Assembly: GCA_964017065.1 (NCBI GenBank)
Contig: OZ024790.1
Location: 8,621,864-8,685,863, forward strand
DNA length: 64,000 bases
Direction: 5' to 3'
DNA from: Haliclona indistincta
Lineage: Eukaryota > Porifera > Demospongiae > Haplosclerida > Chalinidae
Made by a program: the position numbers and the translations under genes. The notes below the pieces were generated by a model. That model was not told the DNA's origin. It was given only the letters and a program-made list of their open reading frames with translations, and ran no database searches. Every line of letters begins with the position of its first letter. Position 1 is the first letter of the stretch. Below are positions 47,401 to 58,979 of this stretch, in pieces.

Positions 47401-50400
47401 TAGTTCAACTTGATGAGTAGTCAGTCTCTAGAAGCGAGGAACATCAGTTCGAACCTGACTTTAAGAGATTTAATTTTCTAGACAAAACGCCCAGGCATTT
47501 ATTCAAGGAATTACTTAATTATTACGGTTGTAGACATAGTAATACTATTCATCAGGATCCTATGGGCTCCTGTATTCATGCATGTCAATGTAATGTGACT
47601 CTTACATGATCTGATTCGGCCCCTTTTTTGTCAGCTTTTATAAGAGCAGACAAAAGTTTTTGAAATCTGATTCTTGGATTGAACTGCTTGTCGGTGCTGA
47701 GACAGAGTGTACTACATGATACAAATCATTATGATCGTCATAAAATAGAATATCAGCATAGAATTCGAACCCACGACCCTCTATTTTTACTTGCGCATCG
47801 ATTTTACTTGCGCGTCATAATTATCATTAGTTTCTTTACCGATCATCCATTTCTCTTATCATGAGTGGTGCTGTACGGTAATGATGCTTGTCTAGAGCTA
47901 TCTCCACTGGATAGTGACCAGTGGTGTCCTGGACCCAGAGTAGACGAGAGAAACCACTATCCAGGATCTTCTTTGTGAGGTTAGTGAAATCATTATCAGC
48001 AGCAATATGCAGAGCATTGTAGCCATCAGATGACCTGGTGCACTGCACTGAGTACAGGTTGAGCTTGAAATTCTTCAAAAGCAAAATACCAGCTTCTTCT
48101 GATTCCTGTAAAATGAAACATAATGTTGTGTAACAGGTGTACTGCTGTCTATTATTAGAGGACATAAAAACGTGAACCATAGACCATAAACAGTGTAAAG
48201 CATACCTAGGAAAGATCAAAGAGCCACCTGCGCTATAAATCCTATATTGCACACTTTAGCTAAGATGGTTTCACGCCACTTTCAACCGACAATCTTTGAC
48301 CAAGGTATGCTGTATGAACGATAAAGCATTCGGGATTGGATCTTGCGGCAGATACAGTCGCCTCGTGCTATACCAGCCTCTTGACCCCATCCTTTGTGCT
48401 TTATCAGTCATACAGCACTCCCCAAGCGTACTTTAACAAGTACTTATGTAAGGAGTGAAGATGTAATAAAACACAACAAGCCATGTAAAAAACTACAGCA
48501 AAATAATGTGACTTTGGGGCACTTCAATGAACTTACTGTGATGACACTCATGAACAACTCTTCCAGGTCAATTTGGAAAGTCTTAGCAATCACCAGTGGT
48601 GTCAGCACATAACCATTAGCAGCACACAGCACGGCCAGTGACGACACATCATCAAGTGCTGACTTTTGTCCCTCAACAATGACTGACAGCTGCAAGAACA
48701 AAAACATAATTATAGTCACCATCACTGATGTTCATAGACTAGGTAATGGATCAAAGCAAGCTCAACATATACAGTAGAAATTCTTTTAATCAGGGCACAA
48801 AACAGTGTGTCAGGGTTATAAAATACAAGCATTTTATTTCAAGGGTGTGCGCAAAGCCAGGTTCTAATGTATTGCAATTTGCAACCATATGCACCATTGT
48901 GTAAGCTCAACTCACAGTGGTGTCATTAATGTGCTTCCTCTTGACTAGAGTAGCCAGTATTTCTACAACGTTCATGTTATACTCTGAGCAGCTCCACTCA
49001 AACAGACGAACAGCTAGTTCAGTAAAATGAGGTCCACGTTCAGCAGCTAGCTCAACTGCACACTGATCACACTCCATGTTTAATGGATGTGGATGGAAAC
49101 TGAGAATAGCTTCGAGAGCACATTGGATCTGAAAATAACATACAATAGAGTTACTACTTTAACTGAAAGTATACACAGTAATGTTGCTATTCCATTTACT
49201 TTATTTATTCTATTTAAATTTTTACTGACTGTACTAGAATAGTATGTTGATCGGTCAAGAACAACGTTTATTCTGTTCATAATTGCTTCTTGATCAAGAT
49301 TTAAAACTAAATGTTTTGTGTTTGTTCTTTGTTTCACTTCACTCCTCTTGGGAATTGAGCCTAAAGACAAGGCTAAATACACATTTGTGTTTTAGTACTG
49401 TATGACTGCATCTGCATAGGCGGCTGCAGGGATCGATGGGCCCACCCCAGCAATGCCCTGGTGAACAGCTGACTGCAGTTTAGTTAATGCACTGATCTGC
49501 TGCGTGGTTGTTAACCATGTGTGATTAGCACCTCTCTTACTAGGGATGCAATAGGAATGAGAAAATGAGAATCGGGGAATTTTACGTCGGGTCATGTCAA
49601 AATACCCACAAAAATGCAAAAGCATCCCTAAAGTTATGCTACTGTTTATTTTATGTGCAAACCATGGATTGGGACAATCCATGAATTGCACTGCTCTAAG
49701 TATGGATCCATGCTTTGTGCGGGCAATCCATGGATTACACAGCACTTGCGTGATCCATGGATTGCGCAACCACACACGTGTCAAGCGTTCGTGCAAAAGA
49801 AGAAGAAAGGGAGCAAGGTGATCAGCCGAGAGAATGGAAAGGAAATTGTGGCTTACCTTTCAGCTGGCGAAGACAAAGGCGATCCTCACTTCAAGTTCTG
49901 GGTGAAGTCTCATGGATTCAGCTATTAGATTAGACTGAGGAATGTATTCTTTACAAGCCAAGAAAACGGTATGGAGCTTAGACTGAGGAATGTATTCTTT
50001 ACAAGCCAAGAAAACGGTATGGAGCTTAGATTGTACACTATTGATGTGTTCAGGATGCTTTGATGTGCATGCAGGACAAGAATGACACTACCCTGCTAGG
50101 CAGATTTCGTCGTGTGGCATACATAGAGGATTTCTACGATATATTGTGCAGAATAGACCTTTTCGTTTAAGACGCAGAAGAATGCAATTATCAATAATTA
50201 ATTTTTACGTCACATCCGTAGTAAAGCTGAAGCTGCTTTTACATTGCGCTCAATGGAGAATAAGCTAGTTTTGAACTGCGCGGGCTTTGTAGCGCAACCG
50301 AATATTCCAGAATAAGAGAGAACTTTCGTCTTCCTAGCGTCAGTTAGTTTTTGTTTAGTTGCTCTGCTTACTGCGTGTGCTGACTTCCAGCGGTCTATAG

Positions 50401-53400
50401 TAGCACATCTCAGGGAACTAATGGCAGCTACCAGTGCAGACAACACTGTTGTACTTACAGAAGACGATGTTCCTGGACCAAGCCTACATCCACCATACGA
50501 CAAACACACTACAACACAGCTTCGTCGGTGCTAGCTAGTAGCTAGGTAATATGTAGCGTCGAGGCTTGGTCATATGTTGCCTTACCTCAGAACTCGGCCC
50601 ACACCGTAAGTAGAACGACGGAACAAATGCAAGCGTATACAGGAAAGATGAAAGTTTTATTCTATTGCTCTTATTTAGGAATATTCGGCGGCTTTGCAAA
50701 ACCCGCGCAGTTTGAAAGTAGTTCATTTCTCTATTGACGTAATGTAAAATCACTGCAAACGAAGGCCCAGCCTTACTACGGATGTAAAATTTCAATTAAT
50801 TATGACGCATCTATGACGCGCCAACATTCCATCGCCTTAAACGAAAAGGTCTATTCACACAGTTGAACGCTGCCACATAAAACCTTAGCTGAGGTAAAGT
50901 GAATTTCTTAAGTTCTATCTACAAATACATCATGCATTGTTGATCAAGTGTCTTCAAGTTATGAATGCCTTCTACGATGAATGCCTTCTTCTATGAATGC
51001 CTTCAAGTGTCTTCAAGTTATTATGAATGCCTTCTACGATCAGTAGTGCAGGAGTTGATCAGGTTGTGTGAGGTTTGAGGATTGCAGCTGAAGTGATGAA
51101 GGTCATTGCTGAGCACAAGGTTTGTACCTATAATATTATGCATGTACTAGTTATGCTCGTAATTATTTTATATTAGGAGCACTTATATGGACTAGCATCA
51201 GGTAAAGCTGAATAAAGACACAAAGAAATTGTTTTGAGAGGCTCATCAAGAGACTACCAATGGTTTAAAATGTATGCTATGGGTGGAGGTCTTTAAAGTG
51301 AAGAGGTATTGCTATACAACACATGTATTTAACTGATACACTTATCAGATGAGTGGAATAGTAATAGTACAGTCATGTTATAGTTTCACCTAGGGGTAAT
51401 TGCAACACAAAAGATTTTAAATGTATTTGGTACTGTCAAACATGGCCATGTTTATGCAATGAACTATCTCTGCTAATATTGCAGGGAGCAAAATTGAAGA
51501 AGAATCCAGGGATATCTATAGAAGATGCTACTGAGGCCTTCTAATGCTAGTGTGATCACTGTATGCTCTGCCCAGCTACGTATTACAGCCTGAACTCAAG
51601 ACTCATACAACCATATTCATCTCATGTATCTCTTTGATGCCTCAGTATACATTTACTAGCTAGAATACTAGAATACTGTAGGTGATCAAGTTGAGCTGCA
51701 TTCACAAATCATTGCTGCTGGAGGTGCTTCAGTGGCAAACATCAGTGGTTTCGTTGATATAGAGTCCGCCGCTTCTCACCGGGGTGAGCGTCCATGCATC
51801 AATGGTTTTGGCCGAGATCCCATAGTTCGAGTCCCTTAATTGCACGATCCATGGATTGTTGCGCATAGCACGGATCCATACTTTATGCAGCGCAATCCAT
51901 GGATTGTCCCGATCCATAGTTTGCGCACAACATTTACACTAATTCTTGTAGACGAAAATTAATTTTCTGATCTATGGCATTGTGTTTAGTCAGCATAAAG
52001 TAATCATTGTGCATAAATCCCACCAAGGCACTAGCACCTTTGGTATAAATTATTTATCACCAAAAATTATTTTTGTGAACTAACCAATTCCCTGGTAGTT
52101 TCAGGACGCTGTAGCAGTTCCAGCAACACCTTATCGACTGGATTGCCTGTGTTTCTCTTCTCTTCAACAGCCACAGCAATGGCAATAACTCGAGCACTAG
52201 CTGTGGTCCTGCTGGTGCTGCTAGCGATACTCAACAACTTAGAACAGGCATCTCTAAATGCAGTATTAACCAACTGATCCACAATGGCTGGAAGAGCAGC
52301 AACAAACACCTCTTCAACCTGTATACAAAAGCATTTATGTATAACCTTCACATAGATACATTATTACCACAGCATCGAGAAGACAGAGCCAGCCTAATGA
52401 ATGAGGAGGTTTAGGCACTGCCTTTAATAGGCACAAACACTCGGCATCAGTCAAAGATTTTGAGTCAACAACATTCTGCACAAAAGCTTCCTGTAAGGCA
52501 AGCAGAGTGACCATCACAAGGCAATGCACAAGAAACCAACTTACATTAGCTAAAATGATGGTGGATAGAGATTCAAGTATATCTGAGAGAGTATACAGAT
52601 GGATAATCTCAACTGCCAAGTAGAACAATGTTGGTTGAGGTATCACAAAGATAAGTGTTTGTACCAACACTTGTCTCTTCTGATTATTCTTCTCTAGAAT
52701 AGTCCCCAGCTTGTTGGATATTAGAGTAGCCTAGGAAACCAAATCAAGATAGCAAAAAGTAAAATTAATCATAAAAATACCATGATTTTTTGTCTAGATG
52801 ACCAAATATTGGATAAAAAATTTGCTACTCCATTACACAAAATTTTTATACATGTATGGGAACTCATAAACATTTGCAGCCTAAAATTCAATGTCCATAA
52901 AATTCTAGGAATGTACTACACTATAATAATTATTGTAGTAATGATTTCCTTGGAAACCGTGCACTCAAACATCAATTTCCCTTCCCGTTAGATCATCCAT
53001 GTCTCACACCTACAAGATCATTCAATTTGCGTATAGCTAAGCTAATTATCTGTATTAAGAAAATTCCATGTTTGTGAAAACAGAGCTGCTAGCTCTTTCC
53101 ATGATGCATGGAAGCTGAACCATTGACAACCTCTACTGGAAGTCTTCCGTTTAAGGGCTATGACCATTTTTATGCCTCATTAAATACCGAGGTTTATAAC
53201 CTGATTTTGAATTACTTGGTGGCAACACCGTATCACTGAACAAGCTACCCAAAACAGAAAACAGCGTTATATTAAACGGTGCTTAATTTGCTGCCTGGTG
53301 CATGGTGCTGCCATGTTTTTTACGTACCAGGTAAGTATACAAATTTGGATACCTCATTACATTAAAGGTAATTATTCAGTTTTAAATAATCTATACACAT

Positions 53401-54121
53401 ATGCAAGATAGTAACAAGTACTGAGGGTAATGTGAAAACATAAAAACAGTGTTAACAATGTTGATAACACAGCTGTTGATTGAATCCTTAGGTAATTAGG
53501 TAAGTAATAATTATGTATGTTACCCTTGTATGTAATTGATCATCATAGAGGGTAAGTGTAAGTTTACCGTTTACGCAACGCGGCAAATAAGCAAATTGCA
53601 GTCAGTCTATGGAGGAGACTGAACTTAGGAGGCTGAATTGTTAAAAACCTGCCCAGACTCCTGTGTTCGCTGTCCCGTCCCGCTCTACTCAGGTACATAT
53701 TGAGTGAACTGTAAAGTGAACAAGCTCTCTTATGTCTTGTTAGCATGCACTTGCTATTAGTCTGATCCTAAGCATGTGTACATGACACTTGTTGACTGCA
53801 TGCATTGCAGTATTGAAGCTCACGTTTTCACTTTCCAGTTTCTTTCCATTCAAGGCGTTAGCAAACAGAACGAGGTTGTCCGTCCCTTTCATAGCATCCA
53901 GCAACTGTACTAAGTCTTCCTTTAGCAAGACCACGTCCACCTAGTATGCAGAAACACCGTAAATTCTTGTAGCTGCATGCTGCTACATATCTAACTTTTG
54001 ATTCATCAGTTCCAGTAGCGTCTCCAGGTCCAACTCCATTGCTAGTATCACCTTTCAATTTTGGTTCAAGTACGTCGTTGGTGTCAAGCGACTCCAGTGG
54101 TATAGTCACAGAAGCTTCCAT
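41405..54121 (-). CDS. TRP-like six-transmembrane cation channel with ankyrin region (953 aa)
   Basis: I trace 19 exons: 54121-53996, 53940-53824, 52730-52545, 52490-52368, 52318-52085, 49128-48916, 48689-48537, 48105-47840, 47711-47606, 46753-46586, 46400-46327, 45986-45798, 44410-44231, 42649-42443, 42389-42297, 42244-42016, 41718-41667, 41611-41570 and 41508-41405. Every junction keeps phase, which strongly supports the model. Residues 1-380 are helical. An ankyrin-like stretch (~410-470) has DGYNALHIAADNDF. S1-S4 are ~590-708, and S5 is ~725-749 (IVQFLVVFLMTVIGFGGALY). The pore region is SFGRTLLTGIRILVEGGG (~781-798). S6 reads VSVILLNLLIAQFSNTY, the TRP-type S6 end, followed by a conserved RAVVLHRIHSAVW helix. 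A terminal coiled coil ends QQLAAD. Architecture suggests TRPA/TRPV-like, but I cannot fix the subfamily. The intron after 46586 appears to be GC-AG. Confidence 0.9.
41860..41998 (+). mobile_element. tRNA-derived SINE, copy 1 (in a TRP intron)
   Basis: There is an A-box-like TTGGCTTAGCTCGATGAG (41866-41883) and a B-box-like CGGTTCGTATCCC (about 41911). The tail is AAAACGCTTGGGTGTTTATT followed by CAAGAAATTA. The same order recurs at 47403-47515. A functional tRNA is unlikely because no acceptor stem closes. Confidence 0.65.
43248..43865. mobile_element. Foldback TTAA element in a TRP intron
   Basis: TTAAGGGTGCTCACAACTAA and its complement (GTTTCGAGCACCCTTAA) bound about 300-bp inverted arms (CAATATTAGCAGTATAGCAA; CATGATACGAGCAGCT; AGATTTCAGAAATACAAGTT). 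TTAA occurs at both ends, suggesting a piggyBac-type origin. It is non-coding. Confidence 0.8.
44605..45276 (+). mobile_element. GCC MITE in a TRP intron
   Basis: The ends are TATGCCTCGGTGGGCGGAGC and CATCTGCACCTTTGGTGCTT. It is about 670 bp and collinear with the minus-strand copy at 18486-20755 after that copy's insertion is removed. Confidence 0.85.
45345..45430 (-). pseudogene. Duplicated fragment of the TRP S3 exon
   Basis: AACTGGGAAGGTTAGAAATG and CAGTCAGACCATCAATCCAA (45377-45430) repeat 44326-44378 of the exon 44410-44231 almost exactly. The rest of the exon is missing and no splice sites remain. It sits about 70 bp beyond the MITE 44605-45276. Confidence 0.75.
47048..47397. mobile_element. 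Small element with GTTGCCAA ends, TA duplication, holding SINE-like sequence
   Basis: GTTGCCAACTTTTC and CGATTGGCAAC are inverted and flanked by TA (47046-47047, 47398-47399). Only about 8 bp match perfectly, so support is modest. Minus-strand B-box sequence lies inside (47203-47262). Confidence 0.5.
47203..47262 (-). mobile_element. tRNA-like SINE fragment, family B
   Basis: Reading minus: GAGGGTCATGAGTTCGAATC, CTGTGCAGG and a TCTATTTTATGATG tail. A near-identical piece lies at 47738-47800. The T-arm-like GTTCGAATC is the only tRNA feature kept. Confidence 0.5.
47403..47515 (+). mobile_element. tRNA-derived SINE, copy 2 (5' truncated)
   Basis: CTTGATGAGTAGTCAGTCTC, GCGAGGAACATCAGTTCGAA and the tail AAAACGCCCAGGCATTTATT match copy 1 at 41875-41998. 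Confidence 0.6.
47738..47800 (-). mobile_element. tRNA-like SINE fragment, family B, second copy
   Basis: Reading minus: AGGGTCGTGGGTTCGAATTC then TATTCTATTTTATGACG. It shares the tail and B-box with 47203-47262. It sits just 3' of TRP exon 47711 on the plus-strand map. Confidence 0.5.
49790..50178 (+). pseudogene. Remnant of a KRBA2/Ginger-like integrase-type ORF
   Basis: The frame reads KKKKGSKVISRENGKEIVAY, then FKFWVKSHGFSY and a stop. After a 51-bp tandem duplication (49930-50030) another frame gives VAYIEDFYDILCRI. From memory, 'FKFWVKSKGF' and 'VEDFYDII---H' are N-terminal landmarks of KRAB-A-domain-2-like/Ginger integrase proteins. Stops, the duplication and the insertion at 50156 show that it is dead. 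The assignment is tentative. Confidence 0.45.
50156..50851. mobile_element. Nested 696-bp TIR element GACCTTTTCGTTTAAG, TA duplication
   Basis: GACCTTTTCGTTTAAGACG and CGCCTTAAACGAAAAGGTC are inverted and flanked by TA (50154-50155, 50852-50853). Inner inverted blocks around ACATCCGTAGTAA / TTACTACGGATGT extend the symmetry. A plus-strand start at 50420 reads MAATSADNTVVLTEDDVPGP, resembling N-termini of lineage-specific repeat proteins, but stops soon after. Confidence 0.7.
52731..53823. other. TRP intron 2, no recognised content
   Basis: The intron lies between exons 53940-53824 and 52730-52545. It is AT-rich, and I see no terminal repeats or conserved frames. Confidence 0.45.
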
Positions 54122-54185
54122 CTCCACGCTTTCCAGAGATACCGCTCGCGCATACTGCGCACGGGTAATAAACGCAACTAGTCTA

Positions 54186-54322
54186 CAGGGTTTTGCAAGT
54201 TGCTAATTGACCAAACAATTTCCTGCTAGCGCATGCGCATAGCGTGTTTCTGTATACAAAAAACATGCTGTGCGCATGCGCTAGCAGTAAAATTGTTTGG
54301 TCAAGCAACCTGCAAAACCCTG
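54186..54322. mobile_element. 137-bp palindromic MITE, TA duplication, 65 bp upstream of the TRP start
   Basis: CAGGGTTTTGCAAGTTGCT and its complement bound a foldback with CCAAACAATTT and GCTAGCGCATGCGCA arms. TA flanks it (54184-54185, 54323-54324). Each arm carries a GCGCATGCGC palindrome resembling the NRF-1 binding consensus. Confidence 0.8.
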
Positions 54323-54487
54323 TACCCAGATGATTCAGTTATGATTGGGCGGGGCTGGTCAAGGTTCCGCCCTTTTTATAGCAAGATAGTTCAGAAAAGA
54401 CAGCTGCGCCAGAACTCCTGTTAGCTGCAAGGCATGCCAGATGACCTGCGATACCGACAAGTGACCTGCAATACCCTGTATGATAAT

Positions 54488-55700
<1,213 letters not shown>

Positions 55701-55708
55701 TTATCATT

Positions 55709-56270
55709 AGGAGAGCAGGCACACACATTAAATTTCTTATTGGCTATAGTGAATGAAATATTATAGAACTTAAAGATAAACTTCATCAGTTTTAACACAT
55801 AAATCTTTTGTTATCTGTTCAAAACAAAGATGAGAATAGGCTAGTGACTGTTAGCAAGAACTATACTGTGCCCACACATCCAATAGCTACCACTGCAGGC
55901 CAGTGGCTAATAATGGTTGAGTAAGGGGTCATATAGAGGTCACTGGTACTGTACCGAAGCTTAGGAATGAGAAGATGAGAATCTGACATTTTTTGGTTAA
56001 CAGTGTCCTCGTCTGACGAGACAGAGCTGCTGGCAGAGTAGTAGTCGCCTGCTGATAGGACCACATTAGAGAAGGTCTGCTTGCATACATGCTGAGAAAG
56101 AAGCTGAAGACAGGTCGGTGTAAAGTAATAAGAACCCCATTAATCCAGCATAATTCAAGATTACGACGAGATTTGAAACAGCCATGGCTACCAATATTGG
56201 TGCAAGAGAAGTTAAAAACTTCAAAACCAGTCGAACAAAGAACGTTACCCACGAGTTAGCGACCATCATT
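55709..56270 (-). pseudogene. Partial TMEM104-like pseudogene (copy C): exon 3 of copy E
   Basis: The sequence from the 3' flank (TAGGAGAGCAGGCA) through SDLYMTPYSTIISHWPAVVA to FFVRLVLKFLTSLAPILVAM repeats 58860-59435 with few changes. The frame breaks near 56130 (missing bases in the TPTCLQLL/GFF region) and the exon's 5' part is absent. A further scrap of the same flank recurs at 56335-56400. Confidence 0.85.
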
Positions 56271-56710
56271 ACAAATAAATTAATAAACTGGTAATGAATT
56301 TTATCAAGGTTGAATGATTTTTACAAATATTATCATAATTATCATTAGGAGAGCAGGCATGCACATTTCTTATTGGCTATAGTGAATGATCTTTATAACT
56401 TAATGATAATTATTGGTTGTACTGACCTGTCACTAAAACATGATGTACTGGACACTGAAAAAGTACACACTGCCAGGAGGAGTTCTAATGGAATCTACGT
56501 AATGTGCACATGTTCACAACAAACAAAATTAATGCTGTCTATCATGCAGCCAAATGCATATCGATAATAATTATTGCAAGTTATCTTATGATTAAAATTA
56601 AGTTTTTAATCATAATAAAAATAATATGCAGTGAAACAAGCAAGTATTCTATCATTATCATCGTACATAATTTCATCACAATTATCATCTTAAAATAATT
56701 TTCGCAATGC

Positions 56711-58405
56711 TTAAAACAGTGGAACAAACAAGCTAGCTACTGTCATACCAAACAATATCACACCAATAATAACAATGACCACTACTACCGGCCAGTGACT
56801 GAATATAGTTGAGTATGGAGTCATATACAGGTCACGTTCATTGAAATTCTGTTCTTTATCACTCTTTTCCTCTGCCATTTCTGTTAAGTTATTGTCATGC
56901 TCAGTGGATTCTGCAGGTATTGGTTTTCTTGTGGCAAACATTTTCTTGCAGACCCATTGTGAGCGAAGCTGCAGTATTGCTGGGGAAAAGACAAGAAAGA
57001 AACCCGGAAGTGCTGTGAATTTCAGTACTTCCACCAGATTTGATAACCCCAGAGCTACCAATATTGGTAGTACTGCTACTATAAACTTCACTAGTAGACG
57101 CACAAAGACAAAAGTTTTAGTTTTGCTTGGTTCATTGCTACGCAATACCACTGCCTGCAAGTTGTTGGTGATGGTCACAACGTTCAATGGATAGACAGAA
57201 ATAACAACAAAGATTGGAAAGAGAACAATCAAGTACGAGAAAATCTTGAGAATTACGTTGTCAGATGAAAGATAGCCTGCCTGCATAAAATACATAATAT
57301 GAATGATTAAACACATCTTTTTTCTTACCCAATTGAGTGTGCATGTTTCCACTGTACATTGTCTGAACCACAGGGAAACAGACACGCCTATTAGTACATA
57401 CAAAATGCTTGAGACTACAAACAAGGCATTAATATATGCTCGTAAGTAGTTCTTCTGCTTGACTGGATGAGTTAATCCAGGGATACCTTCATGACAAGAA
57501 TATGAAAATACAAAAACAGGTACAGCAACCAAAAGAGACACTCCATCAAATTTTGTAAAGATTTCTTGTGTACTAGAAGCATTAGTGCAGTTCTCATCTT
57601 CATTGATTTCTCCCCATATATTGTCACATGTCATTAGACATCTATTCTGATCATTCATTGCAAAATTTGCTAAAGAGAATATAACCATTCCTCCAATTGT
57701 TGCAAATCTCATGATGCCTAATGTCACTTGAACGATCACTTGCTCCTTGAGTTCTAAGAGAGACAGAGGTACTACAATGATAGCAAATATTCCCAAAGAG
57801 ATCCAATAAGCATTTCTGCACGGTACGTCGGTGGGCAGAAAACTGGTAAGAAAATCATTATTGTCGCACTGTTCAATGAATCCAGTGAAGTTGAATGGTA
57901 TGTTGACAGCCAGCGCTGAGCCAGCCACTGTGGCAAACGAGAGACAAGAAAAGAATGATTCTAGAATAAGAACGACCAGATAAAAGATTTTGAATAATGG
58001 ACCTAGAAAGATTTCGCAAAGTTCTGTGGGCTCAAACTTGCGATCAAGTTGAATTGAAAAGTTTGGTTTAACTCTGCTGGCAATTGGTTCAGTGTACTCT
58101 TTTCTTTGTAACTTTTGCTCATATACTGCCTAAAAATAATGGGAAAATTTAACCATGATCATGCATATTCGACTTATTCGTATTACCTGAGCTCTGGCCA
58201 TTACTTCCAGCTGCCATATTGCGCAGTTCCAAGCGATAAACGTGATTGCCAGCAGCGTAATGGTTCCAGCCAACAGTCCGGTATGGTAGAACGCAAACGG
58301 TATTCCCAGGTAGCCGGTGCCAAATTGATAATTAAGCAAAAAGAAAAATCCGACGAAGATATTAACCGTGCGTGGTGATTTGGGGGGTTGCGTCGACTTG
58401 TTCAT
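56711..58405 (-). CDS. TMEM104-like multi-pass transporter, copy D (529 aa)
   Basis: Exons are 58405-58187, 58129-57329 and 57280-56711, all phase 0. The N-terminus NIFVGFFFLLNYQFGTGYLG leads into IPFAFYHTGLLAG and the QLEVMARAQ end of exon 1. Exon 2 has FEPTELCEIF, CRNAYWISLGIFAIIVVPLS, LELKEQVIVQVTLGIMRFAT, HEGIPGLTHPVKQKNYLRAY and CTVETCTLNW. Exon 3 carries VVISVYPLNVVTITNN and the RDLYMTPYSTIFSHWPVVVV tail. Intron 2 is only 48 bp (57281-57328), a multiple of three without stops, so retention would add 16 residues in frame. It is related to copies A and E. The substrate is not predictable from sequence. Confidence 0.85.
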
Positions 58406-58979
58406 GATAGCACTATAATCTGCGGCTATTCTTTTCCTTAGAGAATTCTAAGCGGCTCTGGCCGTTCTGCAAAAACAAAGACTGTCACTCCCCACTCACT
58501 TGTATCTGAGCACGCGAGTCGTTGCATAACGCCTACATCATACAATCTATGGTTATTACTGACCACTGAAATCAGCCAATAATTATCACGAGATCTAGAC
58601 GGGTGTCATAATTTTATGATTATTATTAAAGAAGGTCACATGCAGTACCTCAGTGCAGGTTTTGTACAGGGGGAACGACTAGCTAAAGATTTCTTAGCTG
58701 TCTGGACACCAGCAACTACTGTTGATTCACATGATTCACTAATAAGCTGCTCTTTGCTGGCTAATGCTGATGCAGTTGATGATAAATAGTGTGCGCCGGG
58801 CGTAGCACATAGTCTCGTAGATTTGGCGGGCGACAAGTGACCTGCAATACCCCGTATGATAATTATCATTAGGAGAGAAGGCATGCACATTAAATTTCTT
58901 ATTGGCTATAGTGAAATGATCTATAGAACTTAAAGATAAACATCATCAGTTTCAACACAATAAATCTTTTGTTATCTGT
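58406..58979. other. Intergenic between TMEM104-like copies D and E
   Basis: This is upstream of D (promoter side) and downstream of E. GACCTGCAATACCC(C/T)GTATGATAATTA at about 58838 recurs at 54467-54487, marking a repeat edge. No gene is seen. Confidence 0.4.

Larger units (their letters stand above)
49655..51928. mobile_element. 2.3-kb TIR transposon with AATCCATGGATTG subterminal repeats, in the largest TRP intron
   Basis: GTGCAAACCATGGATTGGGA (left) is inverted at 51928 (ATAGTTTGCGCAC). The ends match imperfectly over about 100 bp with several CAATCCATGGATTG palindromes. The interior holds a decayed integrase-like frame and a nested element. It explains most of the roughly 3-kb intron between exons 52085 and 49128. 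Confidence 0.7.
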
